Made by a program: the position numbers and the translations under genes. 38,706 nucleotides of DNA, taken from NCBI GenBank assembly GCA_014376805.1, contig JACMQU010000042.1, positions 1 through 38,706 on the forward strand, given 5' to 3'. The stretch is from Bacteroidia bacterium. GTDB lineage: Bacteria; Bacteroidota; Bacteroidia; UKL13-3. This document shows positions 1 through 7,261 of the stretch, piece by piece. Positions within the stretch are counted from its first letter, which is position 1. The number at the start of each line of letters is the position of its first letter. Under the pieces are notes generated by a model. That model was not told the origin of the DNA, ran no database searches, and worked only from the letters and a program-made list of their open reading frames with translations.

Positions 1-65
1 ATATTTTCCTTGAAGAGGATATTTTATTTCCAAAACTTTTACTGATAAATAAATTGAAACAGTAA
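1..65 (+). CDS. 3' end of a probable hemerythrin/RIC-like protein (partial)
   Basis: An open frame entering from the left edge (codons in phase from base 3) ends at TAA 63-65. It encodes the tail LEEDILFPKLLLINKLKQ. The E-E-D-x-L-F-P pattern resembles the last metal-ligand helix of hemerythrin-like and RIC/YtfE di-iron proteins, which typically carry H-x3-E-E/D-x2-L-F-P there. RIC proteins repair iron-sulfur clusters damaged by NO, which would suit the nitrous-oxide reductase locus downstream. Only about 20 residues are visible, so the family assignment is an inference. The next gene starts 48 bases later on the same strand. Confidence 0.45.
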   Translation, partial: IFLEEDILFPKLLLINKLKQ

Positions 66-113
66 AGTTTATGATAATTTAAAATAAGCCAGGTACCTTA
101 TAAAGCTGAAAAA

Positions 114-1391
114 ATGAATCAAAACAATCCTATATTCGGCGAAAGTATTAGTTCCCTAATGAAACAAGAAATTGAAATGCTTGATGCGCTATTCAAGCAT
201 GCTACAGAAGGAATTGTGGTTGTTGGAAAAGATGCCGGTATTGTTATGGTGAACCCAAAGGCTGAAATTTTATTTGGCTATACAAAAGAAGAACTGAGAG
301 GGAAAAAGATAGAAACCCTCATCCCAAAAAGATTTACCATAGCACATACTCAACACAGAGAGGTGTTCATGAAGCATCCGCACTCCAGGTCTATGGGAAT
401 TGGCATGAATCTGTTCGCTGTAAGAAAAGATAATACTGAATTTCCTGTTGAGGTAAGTCTGAGTAGTTTTACTACCAGTGAAGGACAGTATTTCATGAGT
501 TTTATAATTGATATTACAGAAAGAAAGAAGCAGGAAAGTGAAATAAAGGCACTTAATGCCGACCTCGAATTTCGGGTAGCCGAGCGCACTGAAGAGTTGG
601 CTCAGGCCATTAATAAACTTGCAGAATCAAAACAAGAAGTAATGAGAACACTGGAAACAGAAAAGGAATTGAATGAACTAAAATCAAGGTTCATTACAAC
701 TGCTTCACATGAATTCAGAACACCCCTTGCAACTATTCTTTCTTCCGTTTCGTTAATAGGTGAATATGCGGATAATAAAGATCAGGATAAACGTTTAAAG
801 CATATCACACGCATTCGCTCAGCCGTTCATAACCTTACACAGATATTAAACGATTTTCTTTCCTTAAGCAAACTGGAAGAGGGGGTTGTGCGGAACCACC
901 CGGAAGAAATTATGCTCAACGATTTTGCTAAAGATATGGCAGAGGAAATGAAATCTATGTTGAAACCCGGTCAGCAAATTATTTATAACTGTAAGGGAGA
1001 AGAAAACAGCATTTATCTGGATAAACAATTGTTGAAAAATGTATTGATTAACCTGCTCTCTAACGCAATTAAATATTCTGAAGAAGGAAATTACATTTAT
1101 TTTAATACTATTTGTGGAAAAGACAAAACTGTTATTAGCATAAAAGACCAGGGTATTGGTATTCCTGATGAAGATCAACCACTTTTATTCGAACGCTTTT
1201 TCAGGGCCAAAAATGCCGGAAATATTCAGGGAACGGGGTTGGGATTAAACATTGTAAAGAAGTATATTGAATTGATGGATGGAGTAATCCAATTTAAAAG
1301 TAAAATGGATGAAGGATCTACTTTTACACTTGTTTTTTTTTATAAAAACCCGCATATTAAAATCAAAAATGAAAACAATCCTGCTTATTGA
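114..1391 (+). CDS. PAS-domain sensor histidine kinase
   Basis: A 425-residue kinase with no transmembrane segment or signal peptide, so probably cytoplasmic. A PAS domain spans about residues 20-140 (GYTKEEL near the start, RKDNTEFPVEVSLSSF near the end, closing with DITERKK). A coiled linker with the typical RVAERTEEL stretch follows. The HisKA H-box SHEFRTPL places the phospho-accepting histidine at residue 199. The HATPase domain carries the N-box LLSNAIKYS, DQGIGIP and GTGLGLNIVKKY. The position equivalent to the FixL heme histidine appears to be Arg in RSMGIG, so a FixL-type heme sensor is not supported; the ligand is unknown. Its last 23 bases overlap the response regulator gene, implying co-transcription and partnership. 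Confidence 0.9.
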   Translation: MNQNNPIFGESISSLMKQEIEMLDALFKHATEGIVVVGKDAGIVMVNPKAEILFGYTKEELRGKKIETLIPKRFTIAHTQHREVFMKHPHSRSMGIGMNLFAVRKDNTEFPVEVSLSSFTTSEGQYFMSFIIDITERKKQESEIKALNADLEFRVAERTEELAQAINKLAESKQEVMRTLETEKELNELKSRFITTASHEFRTPLATILSSVSLIGEYADNKDQDKRLKHITRIRSAVHNLTQILNDFLSLSKLEEGVVRNHPEEIMLNDFAKDMAEEMKSMLKPGQQIIYNCKGEENSIYLDKQLLKNVLINLLSNAIKYSEEGNYIYFNTICGKDKTVISIKDQGIGIPDEDQPLLFERFFRAKNAGNIQGTGLGLNIVKKYIELMDGVIQFKSKMDEGSTFTLVFFYKNPHIKIKNENNPAY

Positions 1392-2424
1392 AGATAATCC
1401 TGACATGCGTGAAAACATTGCAGAGATACTTGAACTTGCTAAGTATAATGTAATTACTGCTACTAATGGAAAAGAAGGAGTAAAAATTGCTCAAACTGCC
1501 AATCCCAATCTGATTATATGTGACATTATGATGCCCGAACTGGATGGATATGGTGTGCTGCACCTGATGGGAAAAGATATTGCCACCGCCAGTATTCCTT
1601 TTATTTTTTTAACAGCTAAAGCAGAAAAAAGTGATCACCGGATAGGAATGAACATGGGAGCTGACGACTATCTTACCAAACCCTTTGAGAATAATGAGTT
1701 ACTCCAGGCTGTAGAAATGAGGTTAAAAAAGTATGAGCTGTTAAGGTCCGAATTTTCAAACACTGCTGAGAAGTTTTACGAATTTTTAAAAGAAGCGCGG
1801 GGTACTAATTCACTTAAAGAGTTATCGAATAATAAAGAAATAAGAACCTACCGGAAAAAAGATAAGCTGTATGATGAAGATAATCATCCCAAGGGTTTGT
1901 TCTTTATTAGCAGAGGTAAAGTAAAAACGGCCAAATCAAATGAAGATGGAAAGGAATATGTTACCGGGTTATATAAAGAAGGAGATTTTATTGGATATAA
2001 TGCCTTACTTGAAGATGCTCCTTATACCGATGCAGCCATAGCCATGGAAGAAACAGATGCTGTGATTATTCCAAAAGACGAGTTTTTTTCATTGCTTTTT
2101 ACAAACAGAGATGTGGCAGCTAAATTTATCAGAATGCTTTCAGGTAACGTTGTTGAAATGGAAAGCCGACTTTTAAAGCTTGCGTATAATTCTGTGCGAA
2201 AAAGAGTAGCAGAGGCGTTAATTATGCTGCAAGAACGTTATGCGAAAGAAGGTGAAAACTTAAATATGGCCATTTCTCGCGAGGATCTTGCAGGCTTAGT
2301 TGGCACTGCCGCAGAATCTGTTACCAGAACCTTAACTGATTTTAAGGAAGAAGGTCTTATTGGAATTAAAGGAAGTAATATTAACATACTTGACCCAACC
2401 AAACTTCTCAAGATGAAAAACTAG
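1369..2424 (+). CDS. Response regulator with Crp/Fnr-type output (REC-cNMP_binding-HTH_Crp)
   Basis: A 351-residue regulator. The ATG at 1369 is chosen because MKTILLIEDN is the canonical beta-1 of a receiver domain; an upstream in-frame ATG at 1309 would add 20 unlikely residues. The REC domain (1-125) has acidic D9, phospho-acceptor D52 (ICDIMMP), T in FLTAKA and K in DDYLTKPF. A cyclic-nucleotide-binding-like beta-barrel covers about 150-260 (GLFFISRGKVKT, EGDFIG), without the Arg-Ser phosphate-binding pattern of cAMP-binding Crp. A C-terminal Crp winged helix follows (ISREDLAGLVGTAAESVTRTL). Phosphorylation by the overlapping kinase is expected. Crp/Fnr-family proteins commonly control denitrification genes, so the nos operon 1.2 kb downstream is a plausible target; this is inference. 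Confidence 0.9.
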   Translation: MKTILLIEDNPDMRENIAEILELAKYNVITATNGKEGVKIAQTANPNLIICDIMMPELDGYGVLHLMGKDIATASIPFIFLTAKAEKSDHRIGMNMGADDYLTKPFENNELLQAVEMRLKKYELLRSEFSNTAEKFYEFLKEARGTNSLKELSNNKEIRTYRKKDKLYDEDNHPKGLFFISRGKVKTAKSNEDGKEYVTGLYKEGDFIGYNALLEDAPYTDAAIAMEETDAVIIPKDEFFSLLFTNRDVAAKFIRMLSGNVVEMESRLLKLAYNSVRKRVAEALIMLQERYAKEGENLNMAISREDLAGLVGTAAESVTRTLTDFKEEGLIGIKGSNINILDPTKLLKMKN

Positions 2425-2803
2425 AAAGCTGCACCCCGTTTAAATAAAAATTTGTTGGTTTTTATTATGATAATAAATCAAATAAAACAATTATTTTTTT
2501 CTATTAGCTGAGGTATTTATGTTTTACAAATCTGTCAAAATCACCAAAAATAATCATAAAAAAACTGGCTTTCCTAAAATCGAAAATGAAATTATTTTCG
2601 ATTATTTTGTCTCTAAAAAAAATCCGTTTTATATTTATTGTTAAGGCTTTAAGCAATGCCTTGAGCATTTTTGCCTGTTATATTAAAAAACAAATTTTTT
2701 TTGAGGCCAACCTGTCCTATTGTCGGGAGTGGGTTCAGGCGAGTTTTATACCTTAGCTATTTCTAAAAATATTTTAATTATTGTTAGGCAAATTTATTCT
2801 TTA
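2425..2803. other. Convergent intergenic region with inverted repeats
   Basis: This 379-base AT-rich stretch lies between two convergent genes, and I see no coding region in it. It holds three dyads: TTTATTAT-G-ATAATAAA at 2461-2477, AATCGAAAAT-N6-ATTTTCGATT at 2578-2603, and AAGGC-N10-GCCTT at 2643-2662. They may form terminators or 3'-UTR hairpins for the two genes, although none is followed by a strong T-tract. Confidence 0.5.
2578..2603. terminator. Perfect 10-bp inverted repeat, possible bidirectional terminator
   Basis: AATCGAAAAT and ATTTTCGATT are perfect complements separated by six bases. The hairpin sits between the end of the REC-Crp gene and the end of the convergent fasciclin gene. 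It is AT-rich and lacks a clean T-run, so an operator is also possible. Confidence 0.3.
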
Positions 2804-3352
2804 CTATTGAGGCAATAGAACCTTATTTATTACATAAACAATTCCATTTGTTGCTTTAACATTGCCCATTATTTCTGCATCATTGATAAAAGTTTTACCA
2901 CCTCTTATATGAATTGTACATTTACCACCATTAACCATTTCAATTATTTGTCCGTCGTTAAACATAGTTGGATTATAAACTGCAACAGCAACATGGTACT
3001 GCAAAATATTTTGCAAATCGGCTTTCTTTTCAGGTTTCAACAAACCATCAACTGTACCTTTGGGTAAGGCTGCAAAAGCATCGTTAACAGGGGCAAAAAC
3101 AGTAAACGGGCCGGCATTAGATAGAACATCAACAAGTTCTGCAGCCTGCAACGCTGTTACAAGTGTTGTATGATCTTTTGATGAGATAGCTATTTTAACA
3201 ATATCTTTCGCCGATTCATTATCCTGCACAGCCGACTGGCCTTTTTGAACAGGTAATTCTGTTGGTGTGTTTTGGCTTTGTTCACCATTGCCACATGCAA
3301 CCATTATTAAGGTACTAAGCAATACATTGATTGTAATAATTATTTTTTTCAT
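2804..3352 (-). CDS. Fasciclin (FAS1) domain lipoprotein
   Basis: A 182-residue protein with a lipoprotein signal peptide (MKKIIITINV start, lipobox MVAC with Cys at residue 20). A Ser/Glu/Gln-rich linker is followed by one FAS1 domain (about 50-182): HTTLVTALQAAELVDVL, the H1 motif GPFTVFAPVNDAFAALP, and the H2-like NGIVYVINKVLLPQ at the C terminus. It should be anchored in the envelope. FAS1 domains mediate adhesion or protein-protein contact; no enzymatic role can be inferred. It is convergent with the REC-Crp gene and divergent from the nos operon. A -7-like element TATATTTG lies on the minus strand at 3373-3380, but I see no matching -33 element. Confidence 0.88.
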   Translation of the reverse strand: MKKIIITINVLLSTLIMVACGNGEQSQNTPTELPVQKGQSAVQDNESAKDIVKIAISSKDHTTLVTALQAAELVDVLSNAGPFTVFAPVNDAFAALPKGTVDGLLKPEKKADLQNILQYHVAVAVYNPTMFNDGQIIEMVNGGKCTIHIRGGKTFINDAEIMGNVKATNGIVYVINKVLLPQ

Positions 3353-3655
3353 TTGTTTTAGTATTAACGCTTCAAATATATTTAGGATAAAAATACCTTA
3401 ATATGATTAATATCAGAACTACATAAGTTACAAATTTAATATAATTCAGTATACTTCATTATTAAATGTGTGATTAATGTAACATTTATACAAAGTTATG
3501 TAAAACGCTTACACTTAATCATCCTTAAACTTGCTCTTACGTTTTTTATTAAATTAATTAAATGAATGATCAGAATCAATTATCTTGTTGATAAAGTTCA
3601 TTTATATCATGAGCGGTATATCAAGACCTTTACATCCGAATTAAATTTAAACCAT
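3353..3655. other. Divergent regulatory region between the fasciclin gene and the nos operon
   Basis: This 303-base, very AT-rich region must hold the promoters for the fasciclin gene (minus) and the cytochrome/nosZ operon (plus). Visible elements are a minus-strand TATATTTG at 3373-3380, a loose dyad with TAAC/GTTA arms around 3479-3500, and an inverted repeat ATCAA-N8-TTGAT at 3575-3592. No convincing TTTG-N19-TAnnTTTG promoter is seen on the plus strand, which would be consistent with activator-dependent transcription. Confidence 0.5.
3575..3592. promoter_or_regulatory. ATCAA-N8-TTGAT inverted repeat, candidate operator upstream of nos
   Basis: ATCAA at 3575-3579 and TTGAT at 3588-3592 are perfect complements. 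They lie 64-81 bases before the ATG of the first gene of the nos cluster. The arms use the same five bases as an FNR box, but in the outward orientation (FNR is TTGAT-N4-ATCAA) and with different spacing. It is therefore not a canonical Fnr site; binding by the local REC-Crp regulator is speculation. Confidence 0.25.
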
Positions 3656-4126
3656 ATGAAAAATAAAATGATTATCAGTACCTGCCTTGTCCTTGGTTTA
3701 TTTGTTTGGGCTTGTGGCGGCAGTGACTCAGAGCAGCAGCAAAATGTAGCATCAACCGAAACCGAGGAGCCTGCACGCAAAGATGACAAGAAGGGAATTG
3801 GCAGTATTAAAAACGTTGAACTTACACACCCATTGAATCAAACAATGGTTGGTGATGGTGAAAAAGTTTACAATCTCAAGTGTTCGGCCTGTCACAGATT
3901 AACTAAAGAAAAACTGGTAGGCCCCGGTTGGAAGGAAGTTACCCATAGAAGAAAACCTGAGTGGATCATGAATTTTTCTACCAATGCAGAAGAAATGTTA
4001 AGCAAAGATGCAACAGCGATGGCCTTATTGGAAGAATGCCTGGTACGTATGCCTAACCAGAATTTAACTGAAGCAGATTCACGCAATGTTTTAGAATTTA
4101 TGCGTTCTAATGACGGTGAAAAATAA
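3656..4126 (+). CDS. Monoheme cytochrome c lipoprotein, probable electron donor to NosZ
   Basis: A 156-residue protein starting at ATG 3656, where MKNKMIISTCLVLGLFVWAC forms a lipoprotein signal with the acylated Cys at residue 20; an upstream frame from 3566 would bury this signal. The heme motif C76-S-A-C79-H80 (KCSACHRL) is followed by the GPGW segment and a Met in RMPNQNL, the probable axial ligand of a small class I cytochrome c. A charged, low-complexity linker separates the anchor from the heme domain. It sits 42 bases upstream of nosZ. Small cytochromes are common next to clade II nosZ, so delivering electrons to the NosZ CuA site is the likely role. A more general cytochrome c role cannot be excluded. 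Confidence 0.9.
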   Translation: MKNKMIISTCLVLGLFVWACGGSDSEQQQNVASTETEEPARKDDKKGIGSIKNVELTHPLNQTMVGDGEKVYNLKCSACHRLTKEKLVGPGWKEVTHRRKPEWIMNFSTNAEEMLSKDATAMALLEECLVRMPNQNLTEADSRNVLEFMRSNDGEK

Positions 4127-4130
4127 AGAA

Positions 4131-4138
4131 TATTTTTG
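4131..4138 (+). promoter_or_regulatory. TAnnTTTG-like -7 element before nosZ
   Basis: TATTTTTG matches the Bacteroidota -7 consensus and lies 30 bases before the nosZ ATG. No TTG-type -33 element is found 19-21 bases upstream. An internal promoter is possible but weakly supported. Confidence 0.2.
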
Positions 4139-4168
4139 TTGGCAGATTTGAAATATAAAAATAAAATT

Positions 4169-6178
4169 ATGAGAAAACTTAAAACAATAAATATGATAAA
4201 TATGCTGATCATGCTATTCATTTTGATTGGCGTTTCAGTAACTTCCTGTAAAAATAAGGTTAAAGGAAATGGAGCAGATAAAGACGCTGCTTCAAAGGTT
4301 TATGTTGAACCGGGTAAACATGATGAATTTTATAATATTGTTTCGGGGGGCTTCAGCGGGCAAATGACTGTTTATGGATTGCCTTCAGGAAGATTATTAC
4401 GGATTATTCCTGTGTTTAGTGTTGACCCTACAACAGGATGGGGATATAGTGAAGAAACTAAGCCGATGTTAAATACTTCACATGGAATGGTCCCCTGGGA
4501 TGATTCACACCACGTTGCTCTTTCACTTACCAATGGAACACATGATGGAAGGTGGGCTTTTATTAATGGCAACAATACTCCGCGTATTGCACGCATAGAT
4601 TTGAAAACTTTCAGAACCGTAGAAATTATCGAAATTCCAAACAGCAGCGGTAATCACTCCTCTCCTTTTATTACACAAAACTCTGAATATGTAGTTGCCG
4701 GTACGCGTTTCAGTTATCCTATGGATGATGATAACAGTAATCCGGATGTACCCATTAGTTCCTACAAGCAAAATTTTAAAGGAACCGTTAGTTTTATTAA
4801 TATTGATCCTAAAACTGGCAATATGGGAGTAGGATTTCAGGTTTTATTACCAGGATTTAACTTTGACCTGGCGCGTGCCGGAAAACTTAAATCGGGCGAC
4901 TGGGTATTTTTCTCCTGCTATAACACCGAACAGGCTAATACCCTGCTGGAAGTTAATGCTTCTCAAAAAGATAAAGACTTTATAATGGCAGTAAACTGGA
5001 AAAAATGTGAAGAACTGGTTAAGGCTGGTAAGGCAACTGTTAAGAAAGTTAAATATGCGCACAATAGCTATAGCGAAATTACACATTCAGGAAAAAGCGA
5101 TATGATTACTGAAGTTAAAATGCTGGATCCTAAACAATATGAAGGCTTGGTATATTTCATTCCCTGCCCTAAATCTCCGCATGGATGCGATGTAGATCCT
5201 ACAGGTTCATATATTGTTGGTTCAGGAAAACTGGCTGCAATCATTCCTGTATTCTCCTTTGATAAAATGTTAAAGGCGATTGCTGCAAAAACTTATGAAG
5301 GAAATTTTGAAGGCATCCCGGTTTTAAAATATGATGCGGTGTTGCACGGAGAAGTTAAAAAACCAGGCTTAGGACCTTTGCATACAGAGTTCGACGGTAA
5401 AGGAAATGCATATACTTCGTTCTTTGTTTCTTCCGAAATTGTAAAATGGAATATAGAAAAACTAGAAGTGCTGGATCGTGTTCCTACGTTTTATTCTGTT
5501 GGTCATTTAAGCGTACCCGGAGGACCTACTAACAAACCCTGGGGTAAATATGTTATTGCTTATAATAAAATTACCAAGGATCGCTATTTACCTACAGGAC
5601 CAGAGCTAACACAATCGGCTCAACTATATAGTATTGATGGCGATAAGATGAAACTCTTACTTGATTTTCCAACAACCGGAGAGCCACATTATGCTGAAGC
5701 TATACCAGCAGAATTAATAGAAAAAAATTCTGTTAAAATTTTTAAGCTGGAAGAAAATAAAAATCCTTATGTAACTATGGGAGAAGGCCAGGCTAAAGTG
5801 GTAAGAAAAGGAAATGAAGTACATGTTTATATGACTGCCATTCGTTCTCACTTTACACCCGATAATATTGAAGGTGTTAAAATGGGTGATGTGGTTTACT
5901 TTCATTTAACTAATCTTGAACAGGATTGGGATGTACCTCATGGTTTTGCTGTTAAAGGGGCTAGTAATGCAGAATTACTGGTTATGCCAGGTGAAACACA
6001 AACCTTAAAGTGGATACCGGAAAGAGTAGGTGTTAGCCCGATGTATTGTACCGACTTCTGTTCAGCATTACACCAGGAAATGTCTGGATATATCCGTGTT
6101 TCTCCAGCAGGTTCAAACGTGCCATTAAAATTCTCAACAGGCGTTACCGAGCCGGCCGCAGTATCATCTGTAAAATAA
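4169..6178 (+). CDS. nosZ: Nitrous-oxide reductase NosZ, clade II (Sec-dependent) lipoprotein
   Basis: A 669-residue enzyme reducing N2O to N2 in the periplasm. The start at ATG 4169 gives a Sec signal with a lipobox (GVSVTSC, Cys 27) and no twin-arginine motif, which marks the clade II type. The seven-bladed propeller carries histidine segments expected to bind CuZ: HGMVPWDDSHH, SGNHSSP, SPHGCDVDPTGSY, GPLHTEFDGKGNAYTS and EPHYAEA. The C-terminal cupredoxin domain has the CuA motif C627-T-D-F-C631-S-A-L-H635-Q-E-M638, with another ligand His near residue 591 (VPHGF). All key copper ligands appear present and the length is normal, so the enzyme should be functional. It lies between its probable cytochrome donor and the maturation genes. 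Confidence 0.97.
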   Translation: MRKLKTINMINMLIMLFILIGVSVTSCKNKVKGNGADKDAASKVYVEPGKHDEFYNIVSGGFSGQMTVYGLPSGRLLRIIPVFSVDPTTGWGYSEETKPMLNTSHGMVPWDDSHHVALSLTNGTHDGRWAFINGNNTPRIARIDLKTFRTVEIIEIPNSSGNHSSPFITQNSEYVVAGTRFSYPMDDDNSNPDVPISSYKQNFKGTVSFINIDPKTGNMGVGFQVLLPGFNFDLARAGKLKSGDWVFFSCYNTEQANTLLEVNASQKDKDFIMAVNWKKCEELVKAGKATVKKVKYAHNSYSEITHSGKSDMITEVKMLDPKQYEGLVYFIPCPKSPHGCDVDPTGSYIVGSGKLAAIIPVFSFDKMLKAIAAKTYEGNFEGIPVLKYDAVLHGEVKKPGLGPLHTEFDGKGNAYTSFFVSSEIVKWNIEKLEVLDRVPTFYSVGHLSVPGGPTNKPWGKYVIAYNKITKDRYLPTGPELTQSAQLYSIDGDKMKLLLDFPTTGEPHYAEAIPAELIEKNSVKIFKLEENKNPYVTMGEGQAKVVRKGNEVHVYMTAIRSHFTPDNIEGVKMGDVVYFHLTNLEQDWDVPHGFAVKGASNAELLVMPGETQTLKWIPERVGVSPMYCTDFCSALHQEMSGYIRVSPAGSNVPLKFSTGVTEPAAVSSVK

Positions 6179-6271
6179 ATTTCGTTTAGAGCCAAAAGCA
6201 ACTGCGAATAAAAAGTTAACAGGCAAAAGCAGAGATATCCTGCAGGATGTCTCTGCTTATATATTACATTC

Positions 6272-7261
6272 ATGAAAAAAATCCATATCATTTTCAGGTT
6301 GCTTCTGGCAATATCATTAATAGCTGTAATTGGTTGTTACTATCTACCTCTATGGAAAATAGGTTTGCTGGCACCACAGTATCCCGAAGGATTACGTATA
6401 TATATTTGGTATAACGACATTAAAGGGGATATTGATATTATAAATGGTTTGAACCATTATATTGGTATGAAACATATTAAAGCTGAAATGTTCCCAGAGT
6501 TTTCCTATATTAAATATGTAATTGCCGCATTTATTATTTTCGGTTTAATTGTGGTGATCAATGGAACCCAACGCTGGCTAAAAATATTCTGCCTTGTAAT
6601 TTTACTTGGCGGAATTACCGCACTTGCCGATTTCTATCGCTGGGGTTATGATTATGGACATAACCTTGATCCGAAAGCACCCATACAGGTGCCCGGAATG
6701 GCTTATCAACCGCCGCTGTTAGGTTATAAAGACCTGCTAAATTTTCAGGCTTTATCAATGCCTGCTTCCGGAGGATGGATTATAATAGCCGTTGGTTTTA
6801 TAGCATTTTTGGCATTATTTTTTGAATGGTTCAGAAATAGAAAATTGAATAAAACTGTACTTTTAATTATACCAATACTATTTATTTTAAACAGCTGTGG
6901 AAAGGATAAACCTGAATTTTATTTTGGAAAAGAAAATTGTGAGTATTGTAAAATGAAGATGATGGATAATAAATTCGGTATGGCTATACAAACAGATAAA
7001 GGCAAGGTTTTTAAGTTTGATGATTTTATTTGTTTGAAAAATTATATGAATTCAGAAAATCCGGCAATCGCAAAAACCTATGTGGTTCTTTTTGATAATC
7101 CTGGCGAAGTAATAGAGGCCGGTAAAACCGTGTATGGCAAACATGAAAGAATAAAAAGTCCGATGAGCAGCGGTATAGGCTTCTTTACAACTACAGCATC
7201 CTTTAACAAACTCTTTGATGATAAGGACAGCAGTGGCAACTATCAGGAACTTTTTAAATGA
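6272..7261 (+). CDS. nosL: Membrane protein fused to a NosL copper chaperone domain
   Basis: A 329-residue protein in two parts. Residues 1-190 have four likely membrane helices (about 6-24, 80-97, 103-120, 168-186) and a periplasmic stretch that is not recognised. Residues 194-209 (LLIIPILFILNSC) look exactly like a lipoprotein signal with lipobox Cys 209. The NosL domain follows, with C223-E-Y-C226-K-M-K-M and the FDDFICLKNYM segment typical of NosL. NosL delivers Cu(I) for the NosZ CuZ cluster. The two halves are usually expected as separate proteins, so this is either a genuine fusion or a polyprotein cleaved at the internal lipobox. The frame is continuous with no sign of frameshift. It overlaps nosD by four bases (ATGA). 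Confidence 0.88.
   Translation: MKKIHIIFRLLLAISLIAVIGCYYLPLWKIGLLAPQYPEGLRIYIWYNDIKGDIDIINGLNHYIGMKHIKAEMFPEFSYIKYVIAAFIIFGLIVVINGTQRWLKIFCLVILLGGITALADFYRWGYDYGHNLDPKAPIQVPGMAYQPPLLGYKDLLNFQALSMPASGGWIIIAVGFIAFLALFFEWFRNRKLNKTVLLIIPILFILNSCGKDKPEFYFGKENCEYCKMKMMDNKFGMAIQTDKGKVFKFDDFICLKNYMNSENPAIAKTYVVLFDNPGEVIEAGKTVYGKHERIKSPMSSGIGFFTTTASFNKLFDDKDSSGNYQELFK

Noticed and set aside
114-600. FixL-like heme PAS sensor
   Set aside because: The segment resembles FixL (GIG...RKDxTxFP), but the position of the FixL heme histidine appears to be Arg here. The nearby histidines (HPH) are offset from the ligand site.
3575-3592. Canonical FNR box
   Set aside because: The half-sites are outward (ATCAA...TTGAT) with an eight-base spacer, whereas FNR uses TTGAT-N4-ATCAA.
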